Below, in pieces: positions 22,460 to 34,135 of a DNA stretch of 64,000 nt. How positions within the stretch are numbered: position 1 is the first letter of the stretch; the number at the start of each line of letters is the position of its first letter. The DNA comes from Plotosus lineatus (lineage: Eukaryota; Chordata; Actinopteri; Siluriformes; Plotosidae): positions 15,012,501 to 15,076,500 of the forward strand of contig CM045751.1 in NCBI GenBank assembly GCA_024760905.1, in the 5' to 3' direction. Position numbers and translations under genes: made by a program. The notes under the pieces are model-generated. The model was not told the origin of the DNA and made no database searches. It saw only the letters and a list, made by a program, of their open reading frames with translations.

Positions 22460-22732
22460 TGTGTGTGCACACACTAAGATGCGCACCACACATAAAAATG
22501 TAAGTTTTGTTGGGGGGTTTTGGGTTGTTTTTTGTTTTTGTTTGTTTATGGGATTTTGTGGGAGTTTTTTTTTTTCTTTTTTTGCATAATTGGCCTTTTG
22601 TGGCATTTTCTTTATTTTTTTCCCTATTCTTCCTTAGTTTCCCTATTTTTTAAAATCAATGAATTTAAAAAAAAAAAAACACGATGCACTGAAACCGCAT
22701 GAATTGAAGCGCAAAGTAGCGAAGGATCCCTG
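22173..22732 (+). mobile_element. MITE-A copy 4
   Basis: TA-flanked (22171-22172 and 22733-22734). Left end CGAGATCCCTCATTTTCCAC, right end AGCGAAGGATCCCTG. An expanded (CA)n lies inside at about 22412-22457, at the place where other copies have a short CA segment. Confidence 0.85.
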
Positions 22733-22933
22733 TACTCCAATTTACTCTCACAGCATAAGGCATGCATATTAGGTAAATTAGGTAGTCACTATTGCTGCTA
22801 AGTGTGTTTGTGTTGCAGCAATGGTCTGGTGAGCTGTACAGGGGGCACCCCACTTTTGCCCTTGTTGAGGAGGGCTCAAGCCTCCTTGTGATTTTGATAA
22901 AGGATAAAGAAGTTCAGAAAACTACTTTTTCTT

Positions 22934-23242
22934 CATTTTCTGTAACGACTTAATCCTAATTAGGGTCACTGGGAGGCTGCTGCCCATCCCAGCCCACTCC
23001 AGGCAAGGGCAGAGTACACCCTGGACAGCTCACACTGACGACTTTGCAGCTGCTCTTATGGAAAGTCAACAATGGTTCTTTTACATGACTCTCTCACCAT
23101 AGACATTGGGAGACATGGCCGGCCTTTGATAACCCAGTTAGCTGCACTGGGGGGGACAGTGACAAAACGTTAAGAGTGGGACTTGAACTCCCAACCTTAG
23201 GATCAGTGATCCAGCACCTTTACCACCAGGTCACCACTGCCG
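22934..23242 (-). mobile_element. SINE-1, V2 tail, internally deleted
   Basis: 11-bp TSD TACTTTTTCTT at 22923-22933 and 23243-23253. The reverse complement keeps head, B box and body, but the joint between body and V2 tail lacks the GCGATGGCCTGG part present in other copies. Confidence 0.85.
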
Positions 23243-23253
23243 TACTTTTTCTT

Positions 23254-23944
23254 GTTGTTGTTTTGTTTTTGTTTTTTTCACCGAACAATTTGTTTTTATG
23301 AACTAGCAAACTGCGGTATTTGTTTTTGCTTGGCCCAACCAATGGCAATTGTTCGCCAATATAACTGAACAGCACAATGCATGATACAACAGTGAGGTTA
23401 ACAGCTAATATTCTGTAGCATTACCTGGGTTTTAAATTTTTTCCCGCCCTGACCTTCGTCATTGCTTTACTCATGGCCAATTCCCATTCACATGCATCTC
23501 TTCCCTGATCTCTGAATAGCTACTAACCAAGTCAGGGGTCACTACACCAGCCAACCATATTTTTAACCTGCTGTTCATGCAACATTACGAGTGGTGTAAC
23601 CCATTCAAAGGAAAGTGCTACTTACTCATGTTCACATCCAAGAGCTCACAGATACCCAATTTGTACAGTGCTTCTGTTAACCTGGCCAATGTGCTCCCCG
23701 CCACGTTCAGCTGTGACATCACTCAGGATTCAGGTAGAATCTCAGGACAATAAGAGGAATGCAGGTCTGTCACTCGGAAGCCCTGATACCTGAGCTTTCT
23801 CAGGCAAACTATAGTCAATGCTAGCTAACTAGCTCAGTAATGTCACTGAATGGCATGCTTGCTAGCGAATCTAGATGACATCTATACCTGATGCAGTGAT
23901 GCCACAGACATACTTTTATTTTTTTGTTTTTGTTTTTATATCTC
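23254..23944. other. No recognisable feature
   Basis: Mixed composition, no repeat family or gene recognised. Confidence 0.5.
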
Positions 23945-24791
23945 TGCTACGTCTCTGCTTTTTGTGGATGATGTTGTCCTTTTGGCTTCATCAGGCCGAG
24001 ACCTCAAGCTCTCATTGGAGCGATTCGCAGTCGAGTGCGAGACGACTGGGATGAAAATCAGCACCTCCAAATCCGAGGCCATGGTTCTCAGTTGGACAAG
24101 GGTGGAATGCACCCTCCGGGTCAGGAATGAGGTCCTGCCCCAAGTAGAGGAGTTTAAGTACTGTATCTTTGGGTCTTGTTCACGAGAGAGGAAAGGATGG
24201 AGCGGGAGATCGACAGATGTATCACTGCAGTCTCTGCTGTTAAGCGGTGCCTGTACCGGTCCATCGTGGTGAAGAAGGAGCTGAGCCGCAAGATGAAGCT
24301 CTCAATTTACCAATCAATCTACGATCCAACCCTTACCTATGGCCACGAGTTGTGGGTAGTGACCGAAAGAACAAGATCGCGGATACAAGCGGTTGAAATG
24401 AGCTTCCTTCGCCGGGTGGCGGGGTTCTCCCTTAGAGATGAGATAAGAAACTCTACCATCCGGGGAGAGCTCGGAGTAGATCCGCTGCTCCTCCGCATTG
24501 AGAGGGGCCAGTTGAGGTGGCTCGGGCATCTGGTCAGAATGCCCCTTGAACATCTCCCTGGTGTGGTGTTTCGGGCCTGTCCAAAGAGACCCCGGGGTCA
24601 ACCTAGAACACGCTGGAGGGACTATGTCAGTCGGCTTGTCTGAGAACGCCTTGGTGTCGCCCCAGAAGAGCTGGAAGAAGTGGCTGGGGAGAGGGATGTC
24701 TGGACCTCTTTGCTTAGGTTGCTGCCCCCGCGACCCGACCCCGGAAGAAGCGGAAGACGATGAATGAATGAATGAATGAATGAATGAATGT
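23945..24791 (+). mobile_element. 5'-truncated Rex3-like LINE with (GAAT)n tail
   Basis: Contains only the C-terminal end of the reverse transcriptase and the region behind it, followed by a 3' end in CGACCCGACCCCGGAAGAAG and a (GAAT)n run at about 24764-24791. Truncation at the 5' end and a short 3' repeat tail are normal results of target-primed reverse transcription. I assign it to Rex3 (RTE clade) from remembered sequence, so the clade is less certain than the LINE identity. Confidence 0.8.
23955..24643 (+). pseudogene. Reverse transcriptase C-terminal fragment of the Rex3-like LINE
   Basis: The first piece begins LFVDDVVLLASSGRDLKLSL, where VDD is the catalytic YxDD-type box, and continues with TTGMKISTSKSEAMVLSW and QVEEFKY. 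A frameshift at about 24165-24176 moves the sequence to the second piece, FTREERMEREIDRCITAVSA, then LTYGHELWVVTERTRSRIQA, LRWLGHLVRMPLEHLPG and a stop after DYVSRLV at 24643. Remaining C-terminal sequence to about 24745 continues in another frame (EELEEVAGERDVWTSLLRLL). The polymerase domain upstream of the VDD box is absent, so the fragment is inactive. Confidence 0.85.
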
Positions 24792-26770
24792 TTTTTTTAT
24801 ACTACTCGTCGAGTACACTATATTTTGTGGAACCAACGTACTATACCATAGTGTGAAGCACTGTTCAGGACACAGAGTAAACTTGGCAAGTATGAAGTGT
24901 GCATTACACCAATGTGGGGTTTCAAATACCTTCAAAATGATCAGAGACATGTGACTTGCAGGGTTGATGGGAAATGCAGTCCAGATATTTGTCAGCTTTC
25001 AACATCACATGACATGTGACATAATTTTAGTCTTTGTTAATAAGTTATATAGGATGGAAATCTTACTGTAGGGTCCTTGATAATCAGCATATTGTTTACA
25101 AATATCTACCTGAATAAAAGTACTACATCCTCCAACGAATGAATGAAAGAGTTAAGACATAAATCCGTAAGTCGTTTAGATTCCAATAAGAGATTTATTG
25201 TCTACGCTTGGGTCGTTCCACTTCATCCCAAATGTTTTTCATGTAGAAAACGCAAACTATTTGTGCAAACCTGACTCTTCAACATATTTCACTTTAAAAT
25301 GAAGAGAGAAAGTTCTGGACTGGGGTCTCCAAACATGAGGTGCTGTTAATTTGCAACACATGGAGAAAGTGGAGGAGTTAAGATGGATGAAGAGAGAAAG
25401 AGAGTGAGAGAACGGATAGAGAATGATGAGTCCCTGCTCTCTAATATTCCTCAGGCTTCCTCCTCCCCATCGAGGCTGGATTTTTTTTTTTTTTTTCCCC
25501 CTCAAACCTCTCCACCGTTTGTGTCCGTTTAATACGCTTCCAAGATGACCTGGAACTAATGTGCTGCTTATTTTCCCCTGAAGATTCACATGGGCTGTAC
25601 TGCTCACGCAACCTGTCTTCATCCACACACAGGTGGAGAGGCGATTGGGGTTGTGGTGGTGGTGGTGGTGGTGACGGGATAATTCCTCACTGCTTTTAAA
25701 AGAAGTCTCTAACGGCTTATTCAAGGTCATTGAACCCAGTGCTCTGAATGTAGAAAGCGATATTTGGTTGGTTTTTTTTTTTTTGTTTTTGTTTTTTAAA
25801 GGATATACCATAGCACTGTTCCATTCTTAAATCTGATTGGTCAGGAAGCTGTTTCTATAAATGTAGGTCATAATCACAGAAAAACGTTTTCATTAAAGTC
25901 AATAGAATACCAATAATAAAATTGTAGGTTATTTGGTTACCATGCCCCTTCTTCTGGTCAGAACTAATGTTGGTCACTCAATGCCTCCTTAGATGGTTGT
26001 ATGCAATGATTTGAAACCCCACCCCCCATTTATCATTGACGAAAAGAAAAGACAAGGCCAGATGATTTCCAACAGTGTGTCCGGGTCAGTTTCAATAAAG
26101 ACTGACAGCGGCTGTCAGACAGTGTAATGCATGCTCTTTCAACAGTCCACCAGTGATGGCCTCGGATTGTGTACCATGATAAAAGTTCCCTCTGCACACA
26201 CTGTAGTAACACCGGGGGACCTTTGATGTGGAGACACCAGGGATTCACCCTTCCCTTCTTCCATGGGTGTCTGAGAAGGGAGTAAAGAGAAACCTGGGCC
26301 TGTCTTACTCTCCTCCTGAATATCTGTAAATAAAATATCAAGGCTTTGAGACAATCCTGAGATGATCCCTTTTTCCAAGTGTGAAGTGTGATGCAGTCTA
26401 GTGTGGTGCAGTGCGATGTAGTGCAGTGCAGCCCACAAGAGACTGAAGTAGGGTGCCATACCTGTTTTCATACCGGTGCTGTTGGGCATGGGCTTTTAAT
26501 GAGGTTGTGCAAAGGGGTTTTTTTTTTTTTTTTTCATCTCTCAAATTCGCCCCTCATCAGACTGCCGCATGTCCCTGCAAAAAGGTGCTCAGTGTAATCT
26601 GACTTCATTTTCTGCCTCTTTAACCGGGACCAATGTATTTAAACGCTTGTGCCTTTGACAGATGCTTGGTTCAAATTATTCCTAACTGGAAATTTGCTGG
26701 AGCAATATTAAATATCCTTGAGGCCAAGGCTGCCGAAAGAGAACGGGTAACATCAAAAGGCTGAACACTT

Positions 26771-26809
<39 letters not shown>

Positions 26810-27829
26810 TAATGACCCCTGCGTACCTCCAGGGGGGAAGAAGAGGAAAAGAGGAGAAAAGTGAACACAGTTCTTCTGTCTTCAGATCCTGTCCAACATC
26901 CCTGTCCTTCAAATGTAGACTATGAGCACTCCCCCACTCATATCTTTAGCGCCGAATATAAATTTTTTAATATATATTTTAGATTTAAATGTTTTTGCAA
27001 TCAAGTAGCTGAGCGCTAATCTATTCGCAAGTCATTTTCACCTTGTCAGTAGTGACATTATCACCTCCCTATGTGCCACAGTGTATGCAGTGTGTAGCTG
27101 TATTCCCGGGGTATTGACCCAAGAGTACCCTTTGGGAGTCCTTTCCTCACCCACCCACACACACACTCCCCCAGTGTAACACTTTTTAACCATCTGAGCT
27201 TTCCAAAGTCTTCCAAGAATACAAAAATAAGCCTCCATCCCCACCACGAGGCCACTAGAAGAATAACATCTCGGGTCCGCATACGAAGAAGTAAACTCGC
27301 ACCTGGTAACACTCAGACCGACCCCCTGATCAGAGCCGACAGGAGTCATTAAGTCATAAAACCGCACACACTCCCACACTCCAGATGAGCTCGGGCTGGC
27401 GTGGCAGCACAGCTCTGACTCAGAAAGGAAAGGGTTACCTTCTGGTTACCTTCTGGAGAGTGACGGATTGCTTAAAGCTGGACAACACAGCACCACGCTC
27501 TAAATGGACTAAATGAAGACCATATTCATCAGGATTGCTCTTAAATCCATGGCCATAAAACATCATAAGTACTATTTGTCTCTGTCTATTACACAGAAAT
27601 CAAAGTTCCTCATCCGATATCATATGGAAACCATGTGAGGTGAATCTGAAATCCCCAGGTCATCTCCTGAAATTCACAATATGGTTCAAAACATGGATTC
27701 AACAAAAAGCCTGAACATGTGCATAAACAAACGCATACTGTAGCACCGCAGTCGTCCAACATTCCTTACACTTCTACGATAGGTACTCTATCTATCTATC
27801 TATCAACGTCTATATCCAATCACGAGGAA
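24792..27829. other. 3 kb without a recognised gene or dispersed repeat
   Basis: Holds simple repeats only: poly-T at 25481-25495, (GGT)n at 25648-25670, poly-T at about 26518-26534, poly-A at about 26772-26801 and a short (TCTA)n at 27788-27804. An irregular GTGCAGTGYGATG repeat sits at 26395-26430. The 184-, 116- and 113-codon ORFs have no recognisable domain and run through low-complexity sequence. It is the longest stretch free of SINEs in the left half. Confidence 0.45.
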
Positions 27830-27914
27830 TGGACGTCGATCCCTGAAGCTTGACTGATGCTCATACAGGGATTGTCATGGCTGTGATCACAATGATCTAC
27901 GGTATGGTTCGCCA

Positions 27915-28135
27915 AGCCACGTACGGACTCACTCACACCTACGGGCAATTTGGAACAGACAATTAACCTAATGTGCATGTTTTCGGACTGTTGGAGGAAA
28001 CCGGAGAACCCGGAGGAAACCCACGCAAGCACGGGGAGAACATGCAAACTTCACACAGAAACACCCAGGCCTGGAATCAAACCCAGGCCTTCTTGCTGTG
28101 AGGCATACATGCTAATCACTACGCCACCGTGACCC
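27915..28135 (-). mobile_element. SINE-2, head and central body
   Basis: Reverse complement starts GGTCACGGTGGCGTAGTGATTAGCATG (A box region), has a B-box-like GGTTTGATTCC, then GTTTGCATGTTCTCCCCGTG and AGGTTAATTGTCTGTTCC. The V2-type tail is missing or replaced. Confidence 0.8.
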
Positions 28136-28407
28136 CACCCCACCCCCCCCACCCCTCCCCTCCGATATGTACATTAAACCTGCCATAAAAATTTATAGCA
28201 GAAGCATCACGGTTTATGAAGAAGGACGAGCTCTACATGTTAATGACATCTCAAAATATTAAGAGTGAAATTAATTAGCACTGCATGGTGCCATGTGCCT
28301 CATGCCTCTCTTCTTATTTGCCCATGAGGCGACTCGGTCTCAAGCATGTTCGAGGTTTTTTTTATTTTTTAGCTACGAGGTTAAATAAAAAGCAAATGTT
28401 GAGCCTG

Positions 28408-28437
28408 TTTTTTTTTTTTTTTTTTTTTTTTTTTTTC
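28408..28437. repeat. Poly-T tract
   Basis: About 29 consecutive T. A second T run lies in MITE-A copy 5 at about 28646-28664. Confidence 0.9.
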
Positions 28438-28591
28438 TGAATAAGGGCCTGGTGTTGAAAAACAAAACCTGAGTTTTCTCGGCCAAAATCATTTCCACCA
28501 TTTTGCAAGGCAAATTTAAAAATGTGAGCATCTCAGCACTTGTGATTTCTTTTTTAAGTACTGGGATTTTTTTTTAGTGAATCACGCAGTG

Positions 28592-29051
28592 CAGGGATCC
28601 CTCGCTAGCTCATGCTTCAATTCATGCAGCTTCAGTGCATTGCGTTTTTTTTTTTTTTTTTTTTAAATATTCATCGAATTAAAAAATAGAATAGGAGAAA
28701 AAATTAAGGAAAATGCCACAAAAACAAGGCCAATTATGCAAAAAAAAACAAAAAAAAACGAAACAAACACAAAACAAAACAACAACCAAAAAACCTCCCA
28801 TCAAAACTACTTACATCATTATGAGGTGCACATCTGTGTGTATGTGTGCATTCATATTTTATTTACAACTTATGCATTATTTTTGAATGTTTAATTGTTA
28901 TTATAAGCATTTATAGCATTGAATATGTATTTATTGATATTATATACACAAATACATGTACGTATACGTCAGTCAGGGGGTGGGGTGATCCTACTTCATG
29001 GATTTCGGTGGATCTCTGACCCAATTAGCCTCGGAAGGTGAGGGATCCCTG
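28592..29051 (-). mobile_element. MITE-A copy 5
   Basis: Reverse orientation: CAGGGATCCCTCGCTAGCTC on the left and GGTGAGGGATCCCTG with TA on the right. No TA is left at the left flank. Core matches the other copies. Confidence 0.85.
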
Positions 29052-29622
29052 TACACATGCGCTCAGTGTTTACAAATTAAGTTATACTGACATTTTTTGA
29101 AACTGTTACCTGTAAATTTTAAACAAAGTTTTCGGTAACAATTTTTAATAAATGCATTTAAAAACGTTGTCAGTAAAAACGTTGTGTGGTTTACCTGCTT
29201 GATTCACTGTAAAGGAAACCCCTGTACAGATGTGCACAATCCTTGTCTCATGCAACATGGCCCGGTACTGGGGACCAGGATGCTTGTGAAACTTTGTAAA
29301 CATCAAATAAAAGCACTGTGCATGTTCACAATAAACATTATGATTTAACATTGTCACAATGTTTAGATAACTCTTTAGGCAACTATGCAAAGTGTGACGC
29401 TTATGCAACATCACAGTAATGTTGAAAAAAATTGTGCTTTGGCTGGGATTATTCTGAAGTATCTCTAAGAATTTATCTAGAACCATCTTGGGCAAGACGT
29501 TGGGGGCTATCACAAGTGGTGTGCTAGCAGGCACAAGTGCAACAAGTGGGTGGGACTCTGTGGTTAAAGGTCAACCCTAGCCAACCAATGAGTTACATCT
29601 ACTGTAATCCAAAGCTGAAATT

Positions 29623-29624
<2 letters not shown>
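29052..29624. other. No recognisable feature
   Basis: AT-rich. The 129-codon minus-strand ORF at 29145-29534 has no domain I recognise. Confidence 0.45.

Positions 29625-29659
<35 letters not shown>
29625..29659. repeat. (TA)n microsatellite
   Basis: About 17 TA units just upstream of the hairpin. Confidence 0.95.
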
Positions 29660-29660
<1 letters not shown>

Positions 29661-29687
29661 ATAAAATATAGGCGACCCCTTCCCACC

Positions 29688-29760
29688 TGGGCTTCTTGTT
29701 ACCTGGGGTGCGGCTAGCATTAGCTCATTGCTAGCCGCACCTCAGCTAACAAGAAGCCCA
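29688..29760. repeat. 73-nt near-perfect stem-loop
   Basis: Arms 29688-29719 and 29729-29760 are inverted repeats of 32 bp with two mismatches, separated by a 9-nt loop. The arm begins TGGGCTTCTTGTTACCTGGG and ends GTGCGGCTAGCA. Could be a small foldback or a precursor-like RNA hairpin. No flanking TSD seen. Confidence 0.7.
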
Positions 29761-30179
29761 GTTGAGCGTGCTTAGTTATACACGCCCGAAGATACTCCGA
29801 TCTTATAGCTGTAGTAGAGTCGATTGGTCGGTCGTAGACAAGCATAGTGCAAAACATGAACAAACAAAACAAAAAATAAAACAAATTAAAACGAACAAAG
29901 AAACAATTTGACTCTAAGAACTCCGCGACATCGCCCTCTGGGCAGCGCCATCTTGGAGATGTCACTCCAACTTCAATGTAAAAGGACATGAAGAGTACTG
30001 TAATAAAGTTTATACTTTTGGTATCGTTTGTTAAACATGCTACAGAACATAAAATCTCACGCATAAACATGAACTTAGGTACTGTACTGGAATAATAATT
30101 GCAAAAGATTTTAATACAACAGTTCAGAGAAAACCGTTGTTTCTCAGGAGAAAGTCTTATTTCTTCAGAAGAGACATCC

Positions 30180-30434
30180 AGCGTTTTCTATCGCTTAGCC
30201 AGAGAAGACGCACAGCGTTTGAGTGGTATCATCGAGCTTAACTGGTAATTAAAACAAAAAAAGAGGCTCATTGACAACTTGTGCGCGAATGAGGAGAAAG
30301 GGGCGGGACATCAGCTCAACCAATCCGGAGAAAGGAGGACAGCCATTGGCTGCATTTGAATCACGTGGCAGTTGCTCGGCAGTCAGCGAATACTCAAACC
30401 GTTGGTGCAAAACCGCGAATAGTCAAGGGCATAC

Positions 30435-30436
<2 letters not shown>
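30180..30436 (+). mobile_element. MITE-E copy 1, right part
   Basis: Shares AGAAGACGCACAGCGTTTGA, the block with CAACCAATCCGG and GCCATTGGCTGCATTTGAAT, and the terminal segment ending TCAAGGGCATACTG with the copy at 31.1-31.8 kb. The left terminus was not found. Confidence 0.6.
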
Positions 30437-30470
<34 letters not shown>

Positions 30471-30482
30471 CTATATATATAA
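30437..30482. repeat. (TG)n-(TA)n microsatellite
   Basis: Short TG then TA repeats abut the end of MITE-E copy 1. Confidence 0.85.
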
Positions 30483-30567
30483 AATTTTTAATTTCTCACA
30501 ATCCAATGAATGTCATTACAATAAGACTAATTTATTCGTTTGGGAAATATTACTCACTCAACTGAAT

Positions 30568-30860
30568 TATTCTATTCGGGTCACGTGGAGGCCGGTACCT
30601 ATCACAGCCAACACTGAGCAAAGGCAAGATACAATCTGAACAGCTTACCAGACCACTGGAGGGCAAACACACAAAATCATATTAATCTGCACTCCCACCT
30701 AGGGGTAATTTGTAATAGACATTTCAGCTAATGTGCATGTCTTTGAACTGTGGTGGAAACCAGAGTACCTGGAGAAAACCCAAACAAACAGAGGAAGAAC
30801 ATGCAAGCTCCACTCAGATAACTCAAACACAGGATTTTCGTCCTGTGCTGCCTATAAAAA
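30568..30860 (-). mobile_element. SINE-2, V2-type tail, diverged
   Basis: Tail side has GGGTCACGTGGAGGCCGGTA; the body has AATGTGCATGTCTTTGAACT and GAACATGCAAGCTCC. The head is degraded after CAGGATTTTCGTCC. Confidence 0.7.
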
Positions 30861-31087
30861 AAGATATGCCATTGAATTTAATCAGATATGCATGCGTGCA
30901 TAACTCACTCAATCTTATGGCATTGCTTTTAAGTGCAACAGTTGTGTGATGAAGGAGGCAAAGCACAGAGTATTACTAACAAGCTTTTGAAAACATAAAA
31001 ATAACCAAACGTGAGGAGGTCATAGCAGGAAGTAGTGTATGTGCAGAGCCAGAGTGATGGTTTCTGAATAATAAAGTTATTAAAATA

Positions 31088-31792
31088 CAGTAGCCCCCGT
31101 TTTTGCCGATGGTTTGGTTCCGGCCCTTTCCGCGGATCAAGAAAATCCGCGACTTATTAACACGGTTTTAAAACCCTATGTATGATGTCACATGCACTAA
31201 AATATGCTTCTTAAACACATTCTATAGACAGTCTTACTCATTAATACAGTAATAATGCAGTAAAATGTAGTAATGATTAAGTTAAAACTTTTTAATTGTG
31301 TACTGTGATAATATTTATTAATGAATAAAGTGCTTAGGCTCCTTACCAGAAGGTAGAGAAGATGCAGGGCGTTTGAGTGAGATCATAGGGCTTAAATAAT
31401 CATTAAAAACAAACCAAAAAAATTGACTTCGTAATTCAAACAATCACGTTGATAACTTCTGTGCGAAGCAGAAAAAAAAACGTGTACACATCATCTGCAA
31501 CCAATCAGCAGGAGGGAGAAACCAAAGCGCTCCGCCATTGGCTGAATTTGAATCACATGCCAGTTACGTTCTGCAACCAATCAGCAGGAGGGAGAAACCA
31601 AAGAGCTCCGCCATTGGCTAAATTTGAATCACATGTCAGTTACGTTCTGCAACCAATCAGCAGCAGGGAGAAACAAAAGCTCTCAACCATTGGCTAAGTT
31701 TGAATCACATACCAGTTACGTTCGGGTTTGTCGCCAATCCGTGAGTATGCGCGTGCACAAGCGCTGAACCGTGATTGGTCAAGGGCCTAGTG
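31088..31792 (+). mobile_element. MITE-E copy 2 (pogo/Tigger-like), with internal tandem repeat
   Basis: TA-flanked (31086-31087, 31793-31794). Left end CAGTAGCCCCCGTTTTTGCC then GATGGTTTGGTTCCGGCC; right end ...ATTGGTCAAGGGCCTAGTG. Three 77-80 bp tandem units lie at about 31492-31722, each with CAACCAATCAGCAG and CCATTGGCT. No coding capacity. Confidence 0.75.
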
Positions 31793-32117
31793 TACAAGAA
31801 ACACCATAGTATAAATTAGTTCAAAATCAATCTTCAGTCAAATTCAGTTAAATAATATCAAACAATATTTAGTGTCTAATAATTTCTAATAGAAACAAAA
31901 CAGAGAATTTTGACTGAATTGAAGATATTTTAATTTGCCAAGACACTGTAGCACAAAAATCTTCATCTAAAGTGACAAAGAATGTTATTTTCAAGAAGAT
32001 GGACATTCATTACAGTGTCTGAGTGGACACCAGGTACATTTCATATCACTTTCCGCCATGTCCAGCTTGACCAAAGACCCACAGATAAAAGATAAGGTAC
32101 TATTTATGGGAGAAGGA
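31793..32117. other. No recognisable feature
   Basis: AT-rich, no gene or repeat family recognised. Confidence 0.5.
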
Positions 32118-32119
32118 TG

Positions 32120-32173
<54 letters not shown>

Positions 32174-32180
32174 CGCTCAC
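32118..32180. repeat. (TC)n microsatellite
   Basis: About 26 TC units, then impure GCTCGCTCAC. Confidence 0.95.
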
Positions 32181-32605
32181 TCTCTCTATCACCCTCTCCC
32201 CTTGATACTATTTTTAAGGATCTGTAGGCCTGAAAAACGATGGTTCTAATATGAAATATTACGATGCTATTAATTACAGAGACTCTGAAACAAATGTTCT
32301 TTCTGCCTGATATAGTTCTCATATACCTTCATAAGAACTTATTTGGTCTGATACACATTTCACATGCAGTATGCACATTATGTTCAACTGGTATTAACAG
32401 TTAGCCTGGAGAAGCTAAAGGCAATAAAGGACATTTTAAAAAAAGAACAAAAAACACTTGTCACGCCGTACAGAAAGGATATTAGTATTTAGTACAGTGA
32501 CCCACTCACACACTGCTCGGAGATGATCTCACATGGATTCCTGTGATCAACAGCACAGTACCATAGTCATGCATAGTATAAGAAAAAAAAACATAAAAGA
32601 GCATA

Positions 32606-33122
32606 CAGGAATCCCTCGCTACGTCGCGTTTCAATTCATAAGGCTTCAGTGCATCGCGGTTTTTTGTTTGTTTGTTTGTTTGTTTTAAAATATTAATTGA
32701 ATTAAAAAATAAGGAAATTAAGGAAGAATAGGAGGAAAAAGTTAAGGAAAATGCCACAAAAACAAGGCCAATTGTGCAAAAAACTCTAAACAAAAAACAA
32801 CCCAAAACCTCCCATCAAAACTAGTTACATTTTTGTGAGGTGCGCATCTGAGGGCGTGCACGTGCATGCGCGTGCATGTGTGCGCATGTGCACGTGTCTG
32901 TATGTGTGTATTTATATTTTATTTACATCTTATGCATTATTTTTTTAATGTTTAATTATTATTATTATACGCATTTATAGCATTGAATATGTATTTATTG
33001 ATATTATATACACATATACATGTACATATACATCAGTCGGGGGGGTGAATCTACTTTGCAGAATTCGGTGGTCGTGGGGGGGATCTCAGTCCCAATTAAC
33101 CGCGGAAAGTGAGGGATCCCTG
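32606..33122 (-). mobile_element. MITE-A copy 6
   Basis: TA-flanked on both sides (32604-32605, 33123-33124). Left CAGGAATCCCTCGCTACGTC, right CGGAAAGTGAGGGATCCCTG. The intact TSD and complete arms make it one of the best copies for a consensus. Confidence 0.9.
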
Positions 33123-33214
33123 TAACTGTTGGTATGGTGATATTTTATGTCAGGACATGATTAACTTGTATTGAAGGAGACTCCAGTTTCAGTACTTTTA
33201 AAAATAAAACTTCG

Positions 33215-33410
33215 ATGAGGTGCGTAGGACTGTTAACCACAAGTTCGAATCTGGGTTAATGCCACAGCCGTCTGTGACTGAGAGTCTATGGGAACTAACA
33301 CTCTCACAGGAGGGAGGGAAGGCATCCTCACTTCCCTGTCACTCACAGCAATCACCAGCCAATCATGGGCGTCTATGAGCTTATTTGTGCAAGGGGGAGG
33401 ATAGCACTTT
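33215..33410 (+). mobile_element. SINE-4 fragment
   Basis: A different tRNA-like SINE: GGTGCGTAGGACTGTTAACC, CAAGTTCGAATCTGGG (B-box-like), then CTGTCACTCACAGCAATCAC and CAGCCAATCATGGGCGTCTA. I recall this as a widespread teleost repeat. A fragment of the same body (AATCACCAGCCCATCATGGA) is at about 38124-38145. Confidence 0.55.
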
Positions 33411-33641
33411 CCTTCAGACTGTGTTAGACCCAGTTAGGTCCAGATGTCCCTCTCCCCAGCCACTTCCTCAAACTCTTTCGATGGGGGCAAAGATTTTCCA
33501 GACCACCCAAGAGACATGGTCCCTACAGTGTTCGACCCCGGAGTCTCTTCCCAGTTAGACATGCTTGAAACGTCACACCAGGGAGGCATTTAGGAGGCAT
33601 TCTAACCAGATGCCCGAGCCACCTCAACTGGCTCCTCTCGC
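33411..33641 (-). pseudogene. Degraded 3' fragment of the Rex3-like LINE
   Basis: On the minus strand CCAGTTGAGGTGGCTCGGGC matches the QLRWLGHLVRMP segment of the element at 24.5 kb, followed by CTCCCTGGTGTGACG and GAAGTGGCTGGGGAGAGGGA. Indels have destroyed the frame. It abuts a truncated SINE-1 on its right. Confidence 0.75.
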
Positions 33642-33642
33642 C

Positions 33643-33828
33643 AGCCATGTCTCTCACTGTCTATGGTGAGAGGTTCATGTAAAAGAACCATTGATGACTT
33701 TTCATAAAAGTAGCTGCAAAGCCATCAGCGTGTTTCCGCCCTGCGATAGCCTGTCGAGCTGTCCAGGGTGTACTCTGCCCTTGCCCGGAGTCGGCTGGGA
33801 TGGGCGCTAGCCTCCCCGCAACCCTAAT
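33643..33828 (+). mobile_element. SINE-1, V2 tail, left part (interrupted)
   Basis: 5'-truncated: begins in the body at GCCATGTCTCTCACTGTCTA and runs through the V2 tail to AACCCTAAT, where an ISL2EU-like element is inserted. The last 45 bp continue at 34881-34928. Confidence 0.88.
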
Positions 33829-33973
33829 AGACCAAATTCGCATCACGACTGTGCATGTGCGAGGAACGTGACCCAACATCTGGTCAGCTACCAAACTTTC
33901 TTGTAGCCCCTTGCTTTTGTATGTAAACACATCCTAACAACTGCCGCTTAAAGTCTGTCTTAAGCCTTAAATT

Positions 33974-34135
33974 ATGGATATGCCAGGTGCGCATTGTACC
34001 GTAGTGAACTGTGGGAACAGCATTTATCATCACGAGCATTGGAAAAAGGAAATTTGCAGTATACATGCCTGCAAATTTGGGACTAATGCGTCTGCCGCCA
34101 TTCACATTATTTACCTTCCCTACCAAGCTGAATGA
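33974..34135 (+). pseudogene. THAP-like zinc-finger fragment
   Basis: From ATG 33974 the frame reads MDMPGAHCTVVNCGNS with a C-x4-C pair (C8, C13) and KWKKEIC-type sequence before a stop at 34135. The neighbouring frame from 34092 reads LPPFTLFTFPTKLND and GRKRWIKALS, the FP and W signature of a THAP domain. A frameshift at about 34085-34092 therefore splits the domain. The second zinc-ligand pair (C-x2-H) that should follow the tryptophan is lost where the element is deleted. In an intact transposase this domain would bind the element ends. Confidence 0.6.

Noticed and set aside
25257..25811. 184-codon minus-strand ORF
   Set aside because: Contains a histidine run from (GGT)n and lysine runs from poly-T. 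No recognisable domain or exon context.
31492..31722. CRISPR-like array
   Set aside because: The three units are contiguous tandem repeats inside a MITE in a vertebrate-like genome; there are no spacers.
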